Origin: Syncephalis plumigaleata
Lineage: Eukaryota > Zoopagomycota > Zoopagomycetes > Zoopagales > Piptocephalidaceae
DNA: 26,526 nucleotides
Direction of reading: 5' to 3'
Assembly: GCA_025201365.1 (NCBI GenBank)
Contig: JAIXMF010000178.1
Location: 1 to 26,526 of the forward strand
A program made the position numbers and the translations under genes. The notes beneath the pieces are model-generated. The model was not told where the DNA came from, ran no database searches, and worked only from the letters and a program-made list of their open reading frames with translations. Positions 19,501-26,526 of this stretch are shown one piece after another; position 1 is the first letter of the stretch; each line of letters starts with the position of its first letter.

Positions 19501-22500
19501 GGGAGGACACAATAGCCATGGCAATAATACCACGTATAACATAGCGATGGCACATAATAAAAAGATCAACAAACAGATGGCCACCTTCTCGCGCCATGCC
19601 ATACGAACATCCTCGCGTTTCATACGACCGCACACGCGAATACAGCATTCGGGTATCCACCAGGTGAGTGCCCAGGTACAACAGACCCAACAACGACGCT
19701 GGCGTGTCTCCTCCATTTCCTCGTCATCTTCTACCGGGTCGTATTGTGCATTCTCGTGATAAATCGATTTCTTCATCTTGGTAACGGGTGTCTCCTCGTT
19801 TTCTCCCCACATATTTTGTAGATGATTCGCTTGACTCATGCCGGCTTGACTGCGTGCACCATGATAGACAGACTCGTATAGCGACACGGAGTCATCGTCG
19901 TAAGGTTGCTGATGCGGTGATACACTCTGTGGTCCGCCACCATAATAGCTGGAAGGTCCACTAGTGCCGTTGAAGCTACCTTGATACGCGCCCGGATGAT
20001 TACGCACCTGTAGGTATTCGTCCTCATTAAAGATGACACTTTGATTATCGCCGCCATAGGACGAGGCGGAATAGCCGGCATTACCGCGGAATGGTGCATC
20101 AGGCATGACCATAGACATGTTGTGTTGATTCATACCAGGTGTAGGCATGTTGCTGTGATACATCTGCTGCTGTTGCTGTTGCTCTTGTTGCGCCATCATA
20201 GGTGATGCAGTTTGTAATGCGGTAGGATCATTGTTAACGGCGGCAGCGGCGACATCATCATCATCCGCTTGATTGCCCTTACGTGCTGCACGTTCACCTT
20301 TCTCCGCTTGTCGTAGTGCATCCTCAAATTGCTTCCAAATGGCCTCGCGCAGGAACACACGTGTATCACCAATTAGCACGTCATTCTCGGACCATCCCTT
20401 GATCATGGCGAGTGCACTGATCTTCTCGCGTGGTGAACGTGACGCGTCCAATTGGAATAGGCGTAGTAGTGAATCGAAACGTTGCAGGAACTCGTCGTGC
20501 GGGAAGGAGATTGTCATGTCGGGTGCCGTTTGACGTTGACGTGTCAGTTCCGATAGTAGCATGGCACGCGTTTGTGCCTTCACCTTTTTATTGTCGAAAG
20601 TGGGCGCCGCACCATTAGCGATCATATCCGCGTCGTTAGGACGTAGATGATAGACGGGCCAAGCGCGACATTCATCGATGGCGGCGAATAGATCCTCGAG
20701 TGTCGAGTCAATCTGACGTGCTACACCTTGCTTGCCGTCGTTCATGGACTGTTTCGCATCTTCTGCATTATCGGCTTCCGCGGCAGCATCACCGCCACGA
20801 CGAGTGGCAGCGCGTTTTACACGTCGAGATGGCGCACGCATCGGTTTAGATGACTGTTGCGCGGCTACAATAGCACGCGAATCACGTGGATTTGCCTCGG
20901 TGGCAACGGCCATTGAACTGAACAACTCGGAGATAAAGGGTGATTTCGAGTTACGACACACATTCACTAGATCCGCCGATAGAATGTCCAGATTCTTAAC
21001 GAGTGTGTCGCTGTCCACGTACGTTACTTGTCCGGCATAATGACCGATAGACCATGCGTTATCAACAGATGGACGGGTAAAGTTATCATGCGACGAGAAT
21101 AGCTTATTCAACTGGGCGACAAGTTGAGCCTCCGATCGTCTACTCTCGGATTTGGCCGATTCAATATCGAGGGTGGTCACCACGGAATACTCCTTGTTGG
21201 AACTGCCGCGTAACAATTCGACACAGGCCGTGTTATCTACACACATGACGCGTGGCACTTGTATGCCGTCATTACGCATTTCCGCGTCAACCGGGCCCTC
21301 GAATGCACGACGCGACACGTATGCTTGTACACGTTCGGCGGCAAAGTTAGCGAGGAACGTCTCAAAGTTGCCGGTAGTATTGGGCCTGCCATTATTCATG
21401 CCAGCCGCCGTCGTACGGAAACCCTGTGGATCGAGTAGTGCCACGATATTGACGGTTTCCTCCTCGTGACATAACTTTTGATTGAGACACTCGACAAGCC
21501 AGGTGAATAGTAATGAGTAAAGCGAACAGGCGAAGGCATCACGGTGTTGTCGTGCGGATTCAGGATTGAGTAGTACGGTGCACACGTCGCCACGCATCTG
21601 TTTCGTTTGATAAGTGAGTGCCGTCTCCAATGCAGCGGTAGTGACACCGAGTAAGCTGGCCACCACTTCCAGTTGATCATGATTACGAATAACACATGCA
21701 TCATCCGCTAGTTCACCGTCATCGAACTCGAGCTCGCCCAAGTGTAGAATGGCCGATAGCAGTTGGAATATCTGATCACGGGCACGACTTTTAATGCCGC
21801 ATACTCGCATGGCCTCGGTAAGTTCTTGATAACGGAGTGCATCGTCAACGCCGGGAATTTGAGTGGCGCGCCCACGTAGATAAGCATAAAAGGATAGATC
21901 GCGTAGTTGCCAACGCTGACGCTCTTCACTTGTGGCACCGGCTAGCAAATAGTAGAAGGCGTGGAAACTACGTTCTTGCGGACTGACCGCCAACATACGT
22001 GTCTTATCGAAGCCGAAAGTAAGGAACTTGGCACCAACAACACGACCACGCTCATTGAATTGTAACTCCTCGAATAGACCATAGCTGGAGCATTGGGATT
22101 ATTGCTGCTACGTACGTTACCGAAAGCCTCTAGTACATGCTGAGCCTGTTGCACCTGAGCGTGCATCTTGGCATCTTTCTTTGAATGTGCGGCCAACAAG
22201 CATAGTTGACGCACAAGAGCTCGATGACTTTCAGTTTTACCGCTGCCAGCAATACCACTACATCATATTACATTAATAACCATAATAACTACATTAAAAA
22301 TAGTAATAATGATGGTAGCTTACCTGAAGATGGCAGCTTGATCCTGACCTAGACGACGTAGATTCATGTAGATCTTTGTGGCTAGACCAAATAGATGCGG
22401 TGGCAATTCAGTCTGATCCGTCGTCTCAACATCACGGTATTGACGAGCGTGTTGCTTCGCGGTTTCATCGCCTAGGATCGATAGATAACGTCCGGGATTA

Positions 22501-22673
22501 ACCACGGTGAGTGCGCTTGATCCACAGTTGGTATACGGTTGTTCACGACTATGTCGAGTGCGTAGACATTCGGCGATAGCATCTTCATTAAGGGATTCAC
22601 TGGGTATTTGAACTAAATCATCTCGATCTTCCACTGAAGGATGTCGACTATGGCTATTCGTATGAGTAGCCAT
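16541..22673 (-). CDS. Chitin synthase with myosin motor domain, two apparent frameshifts
   Basis: A plasma-membrane enzyme that polymerises UDP-GlcNAc into cell-wall chitin; the myosin-like head is thought to help tether or deliver it. Exon 1 is 22324-22673; the intron 22258-22323 (66 nt) splits codon 117; exon 2 runs to the stop at 16541. The N-terminal motor domain has P-loop GIAGSGKTES just after the intron and a switch-like LLDPQGF. A cytochrome b5-like segment sits near FTVEELSHYQGDDAIYVAVHG, followed by a glycosyltransferase domain with DAD, GEDRYLT and QRRRW (17693-17707). A DEK_C-like tail of about 58 residues ends the protein. The frame changes by one base near 22095 (after NPNAP) and again near 18868 (after FINPPR), with clear family sequence on both sides. 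Exons sum to 6067 nt; two missing bases would make 6069, about 2022 residues. Class V is most likely given the P-loop and DEK_C. Confidence 0.93.
22258..22323 (-). other. Chitin synthase intron within the P-loop region
   Basis: Donor CAG|GTAAGC and acceptor GATGTAG, 66 nt. It interrupts the coding sequence directly before GIAGSGKTES. Splicing joins AG to T in phase 2 and keeps the frame. Confidence 0.9.
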
Positions 22674-24462
22674 AGTGCGATATTTCTTGGGAGATATGCA
22701 CTAATAGAAGGAGCTAATCTAGCATGTACATGTATGTTAGCAAGAAAAAACAATTTAATATAGCATATATGCTCTCCGATTGAATGTATCTCCCTCTTTT
22801 TCCACTCAGTTTAATATATACATTATTCATTTTCACTTACAGATAAAATAATGCTTAGCGGAAGGTGCAAATCGAATAGGGACTGAGCTAACTTGCAAAT
22901 GGTAAAAGTAGATGGAAAATTGCTGTAAATTGAGCTGAAAATACGCGCGTCGTCGCAAAAAACCCGCTAGTACAACGTACGCACTATGATTAGCGTTAGT
23001 TAGTTGCTTAACCGCTAACTAATACTGTTTAAGTTCCGCGTAGGGGGTAGTGGAATATGCAAATGAGCTAATAATAAAATGATGGATAGTTCGTCGAACG
23101 GATGAGAAGTAAGTAAGTGAAAGAAGAGAACACAGCCGATGATGATGAGGGGATATTATGGTAATAGTGGTTAGCACAAATGCAGTCCGATAAGAAAGTA
23201 AAAATAAATCGGCTGCGTACACCACACGTACGGTATCACTCCTCAGTAACAAAAAAAGAATAAAACTCTGTTGTGCTAGAGTATATATGCAGCACTCCAA
23301 TACTATATATGTAAATATAGCCCTATAAACTGGAATAAACGACAACTTGGACACGTATACCGATAGACTAATCGTAGTAGTGTTCAGTGGCAATATACGA
23401 GTGTGAGTGTGTATATGTATGTCGTCGGTGTCTAAATCAGTAGAATAGACAATGGAGCTATGATGAATAATGAAGAAGAGGAGTAGTAATGAAGATATGG
23501 CGTAGCTAAAGAATGCAATAAAAGAATGGGCAAGCACACATGCAATTCATTCACTCGCTAAAGGGGGGATAATAAGGCGATATATATATAGAAAAAAACG
23601 TGTGTGCGATAAACGCTAACACAAGAAGAGAGAGAGAGAGGAAGAGAGCGAGAATAGAAAAGTAGACGAGAGTGGCAAGGTAAAAGGGCTGAGAGAGAGA
23701 GAGGATGGAGAAAAAAGGCGGAGTCCAGCTTGCAAGGGCGGAAAGAGTGTGACAGAAGCGGAAAACGCAACCAATTCAACGGCCAGTAAAGCAAAAAAGA
23801 GATAGAGATAGAAATAGAGCAGAAACAAGTGTTGAGCAGTGTAGCGTAGAGTAGAGAGAGAGAATCCTTTGAACTGAATAATCAATCGTTCCACACAAAC
23901 TACAATGGACACTATTAATTAATCCAAATCTATGGATAATGAAGCAATAGAGATAGAATAGATTAAAGAAGAGGAGGAAGAGGAAGAGGAAGAGGAAGAG
24001 AAGAGTTGAAACGAGTTTCTACCCGTTGGGATACTACTAGTCATAGCAGTGATAGTAACAAGCAATATAAGCTAGTGTTTACGTGTTTGTGTTTAAGCGT
24101 ATTTTGATGGGACACTATTGTTTCGAGGATGTGAATGGATTTTCATGTTGTCTGCAGCGTGATTACAGATTGGATAGACGTCGTTAGCGATGATTGGAGC
24201 CTCGACTGCAGCTGAAAACAGGTAAAAATAGACCTCAAAGGCCATTACTATGGCTGCAAGTACTACAATAGCACAGCCGCTACTTATGGCCAGTTGTAAA
24301 TTATCGCGATAGCAAGTACGACATGGTCACCTATAGACTAGCTCGACTGTGACAACACTGGTCGATTTCTACATGATCATCCTTACTAGTGTAGACATTG
24401 GTATCGTTGTTGTACCTTATGAATATACGTGAGCTCATTATAATTTGATTAGATAATTTCCA
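22674..24462. other. Long intergenic region, purine-rich on plus strand
   Basis: No supported gene. Minus-strand open frames here are Ser/Leu/Phe-rich translations of purine-rich plus-strand repeats, not protein-like. Contents include AG-rich blocks (23626-23720), a GAAGAG-type run (23967-24006) and scattered AT-rich stretches. The upstream part must hold the chitin synthase promoter. Confidence 0.5.
23967..24006. repeat. (GAAGAG)n simple repeat
   Basis: An uninterrupted purine tract built from GAG and GAA triplets, with no coding context. Confidence 0.85.
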
Positions 24463-24466
24463 AGTG

Positions 24467-24474
24467 TATAAATA
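24467..24474 (+). promoter_or_regulatory. TATA-like element, distal
   Basis: GTATAAATAG on the plus strand, identical in form to the box before the micro-exon gene. No recognised gene starts close by. Confidence 0.4.
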
Positions 24475-24615
24475 GAGAGGGAGGGAGGGAATTGAGTCTA
24501 TAGAAGGTGGCGCGTTCCTCTTGTCATCTTCTATTCTACGCGAAAACAGACACTAAAAATAGTGGAATACGTGTCCACATGTCCACCCTCTGTGTAGCAT
24601 CATATGACATAGTGG

Positions 24616-24623
24616 TATAAATA
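24616..24623 (+). promoter_or_regulatory. TATA-like element, proximal
   Basis: GGTATAAATAGCC on the plus strand, about 900 bp upstream of the chromodomain ATG. Small open frames follow: 24627-24739 (37 codons, hydrophobic) and 24977-25177 (66 codons, with a signal-like start). Neither is convincing as a protein. A long spliced leader for the chromodomain gene is possible, because a CAG|GTAAGCAT donor occurs at 25193 and a TTTTTATTTAG acceptor near 25404. Confidence 0.4.
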
Positions 24624-25309
24624 GCCGATGGACATGTTATGCGTATATGTATTTAATCAGTTATTCGGAGTAGTAACCATTTTATATCGAGTTGTAATGC
24701 GAATACTAATGTATCACATTCACGGTCTTGTTGCATAATGACAATCAAGACAAGTATTAGACCATATACTTCTTGTAGTAGTAGTAGTAGTAGCGATGGT
24801 ATGATTTGTAATTGTACTCTGATTAAATAGTGTCTCCTTTTTGTTATAAATAATCTCCATATACTTATATCCATTAATATTGCCACCAATATACGTATAT
24901 TACTTTATTGCTTGAATAAATACATTATATAGAAGAATACGATATCTACTACTAGTATTAGAGATGAACAAGGAAAATGTTATCATTCATACTAATAGTG
25001 GTGTCAGTGTTTTTTTTTCGGTTATTTGAAAAAAGTATATCACTCTGTGACCTGCTGCACCCAGCTGTAAAGCAAACCTACTCTCTATCGGTCTGTCCTT
25101 TTCTACGAAATCAATCGCTTTTATTGTCAATAGTATACTTGAATTTGTTGTACCCTATTTGGATCAGCCACAGTTAGCGGTAGTTGACACAGGTAAGCAT
25201 ACGGACACTGTATAGATTAGGGTGATCAAGTGGTTACGTCTAGTATTTATGGGGGAAAACACAATCCACAATTGAACTGTTCCTTAAACATACTATAGCG
25301 ACAGTAACA

Positions 25310-25365
25310 ACAATAGCAGTAGCAGTAATAGTAGCAGTAGCAATAGCAATAGCAATAGCAATACT
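25310..25365. repeat. Imperfect trinucleotide repeat (AGC/AGT/AAT)n
   Basis: A run of AGCAGT, AGTAAT and AGCAAT triplets lies upstream of the chromodomain gene. A shorter GTA run is at about 24775-24795. Confidence 0.8.
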
Positions 25366-25522
25366 AATATTCACGCCTACACTACTCTATTATATTTTTA
25401 TTTAGATCTAATCTATCAAGTGCTACTATCGTGAATCAATAATTATAATCGACAATTACCTTGTTAAAAAGAGAAAAGGGGGAAGATCGAGTTAGACATT
25501 ATTGTCTAGATTGCTTGCCAGT

Positions 25523-26526
25523 ATGGCTGACGCCTTCGAGATACCGGAAAGTCCTGCCTCGACAGATGATACGGATGATAATAATGTCTTTGAAGTGGAG
25601 AGAATTCTCGACTATGAACTACTGGATAAAGGCCCCTTTTATCGCGTGAAATGGCTTGGTTTCCCTATAGAGCAGGCCACTTGGGAACATATATCGAATC
25701 TTGACGGCTGTATTGAATTGGTGAAAGAGTTCGACAGAGAGCGCTTAAGGAGCGCATCACATCACACGACTAAACGTCCGGCTAGCATGTTGAACACGGT
25801 AAAGAATGAATCGTCACATCAGCGACATCAACAGCAATCACAACAGCAACAACAGCAGCAGCAACAACGGGGTAAGAAGAGTCGGCGTCATGAGGATGAT
25901 AGAGAACCACCCGCTAAGCGTAAGGCACACACAAAATTGACTAATCGACGCTCGTCCGTATCCTCGGAATCATCATCATCTATCTCTGATACATCGCACT
26001 TGACGAAGAGTCAGGAAAGACTATTAATCAGCGCCGTTGATCGTATGATTGACACGATGATGCATACGCAACATTCTGTACGTCACTACTATAAGACTTG
26101 GCATCAACGATTACAGGGAGTGACCCCAGCCTCACGTAAACATATTAGTAGCTATATGGAAGCCGCGCAACACTTGAAACTAACCCCATTGTTGCCGATC
26201 ATTAACTCGACATTAAGTACTGATACGATGGACGGTAGTCCCGTAGCTGATATAGTAGAGATTATTGCTAAGCGTACCGAGGAAGGTGGTCGTGTTTACT
26301 ATTTAGCAAGAAATGCCGACAATCAATATGCTGGGTAAGTGACATGAACACAATGAATATGAATAGGGAAAGCAAGCAAGAATTAGCTATTACTCATTAA
26401 TATGTACTAGGAACAACTTACTTCGCTGGATAATGCTTCGATGCTTATTGAAACATTCGAGTATATCATTAGCAAGAAGAATAAATCGTTATGGCAATCA
26501 AAGGAGATAGGATCACCGGCACCCGC
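25523..26526 (+). CDS. Chromodomain protein, partial, with poly-Gln linker
   Basis: I choose the ATG at 25523; the frame is open slightly further upstream but with no ATG. An acidic N-terminus precedes a chromodomain at about 22-75 whose aromatic cage positions look like F23, W44 and F47 (KWLGF, TWEH), the usual reader of methylated histone H3 lysine. Next come a basic linker with poly-Gln (about 105-125) and Lys/Arg runs, then a Ser-rich stretch. A helical region of about 100 residues that I do not recognise follows; it is not an obvious chromo shadow or SET domain. Exon 1 ends at 26334 with GG|GTAAGT; the intron 26335-26410 ends TACTAG. Exon 2 (26411 on) reads as a plausible protein (EQLTSLDNASMLIETFEY) in the frame that does not match the exon 1 phase; in the matching frame it stops near 26511. 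A one-base assembly error or another splice choice could explain this. A heterochromatin role is inferred. Confidence 0.75.

Noticed and set aside
23019-23912. Long minus-strand hydrophobic frames (up to 172 codons) as membrane proteins
   Set aside because: They translate purine-rich simple sequence; composition is Ser/Leu/Phe repeats with no family resemblance and no promoter or splice context.
1-26526. CRISPR arrays, bacterial operons, riboswitches
   Set aside because: The content is eukaryotic (spliceosomal introns, pol III gene, retroelements); the regular spacing at 13931-15326 is splice-site periodicity and not direct repeats with spacers.

Overview
The window looks like a nuclear contig from a fungus, most likely an early-diverging and intron-rich one. 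The reasons are a class V-type chitin synthase fused to a myosin motor, introns of 53-93 nt with GTAAGT donors and CTAAC/CTAAT branch sites, a Ty3/Gypsy element beside a tRNA gene, and AT-rich intergenic DNA. The exact lineage cannot be fixed from sequence alone.

Layout. (1) 1-709, minus: partial gene for a secreted Ser/Thr/Asn-rich protein of unknown function. (2) 796-2572: AT- and pyrimidine-rich DNA with no convincing gene, holding a duplicated LINE-type 3' tail. (3) 2573-10202: a young, apparently intact Ty3/Gypsy retrotransposon with two full 487-bp LTRs plus an inverted third LTR arm fused head to head at its left end. Two copies of a tRNA-derived SINE and one 5'-truncated LINE sit inside LTR copies, each with 16-17 bp target duplications. 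(4) 10230-10301: tRNA-Ala(UGC), 27 bp from the element. (5) 10565-13413, minus: a complete CCR4-NOT subunit NOT3/NOT5 gene in 14 exons, reconstructed exon by exon. (6) 13778-15579, minus: the most remarkable locus. A secreted precursor with four 14-residue repeats bounded by Arg-Arg continues into at least fourteen micro-exons, most of exactly 3 nt (one codon each), separated by introns that are mostly 79-93 nt. (7) 16541-22673, minus: myosin-motor chitin synthase, two exons, apparently carrying two single-base frameshifts. (8) 22674-25500: intergenic, purine-rich, with simple repeats and two TATA boxes. (9) 25523-26526, plus: partial chromodomain protein.

The main candidate for an undescribed system is region 6. 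It resembles in design the micro-exon genes of schistosomes (signal peptide plus a run of symmetric tiny exons), but with single-codon exons and a Kex2-type repeat-peptide precursor. The splice model gains internal support because joining exon 1 to the first micro-exons rebuilds the start of a fifth repeat, and because every later micro-exon length is a multiple of three.
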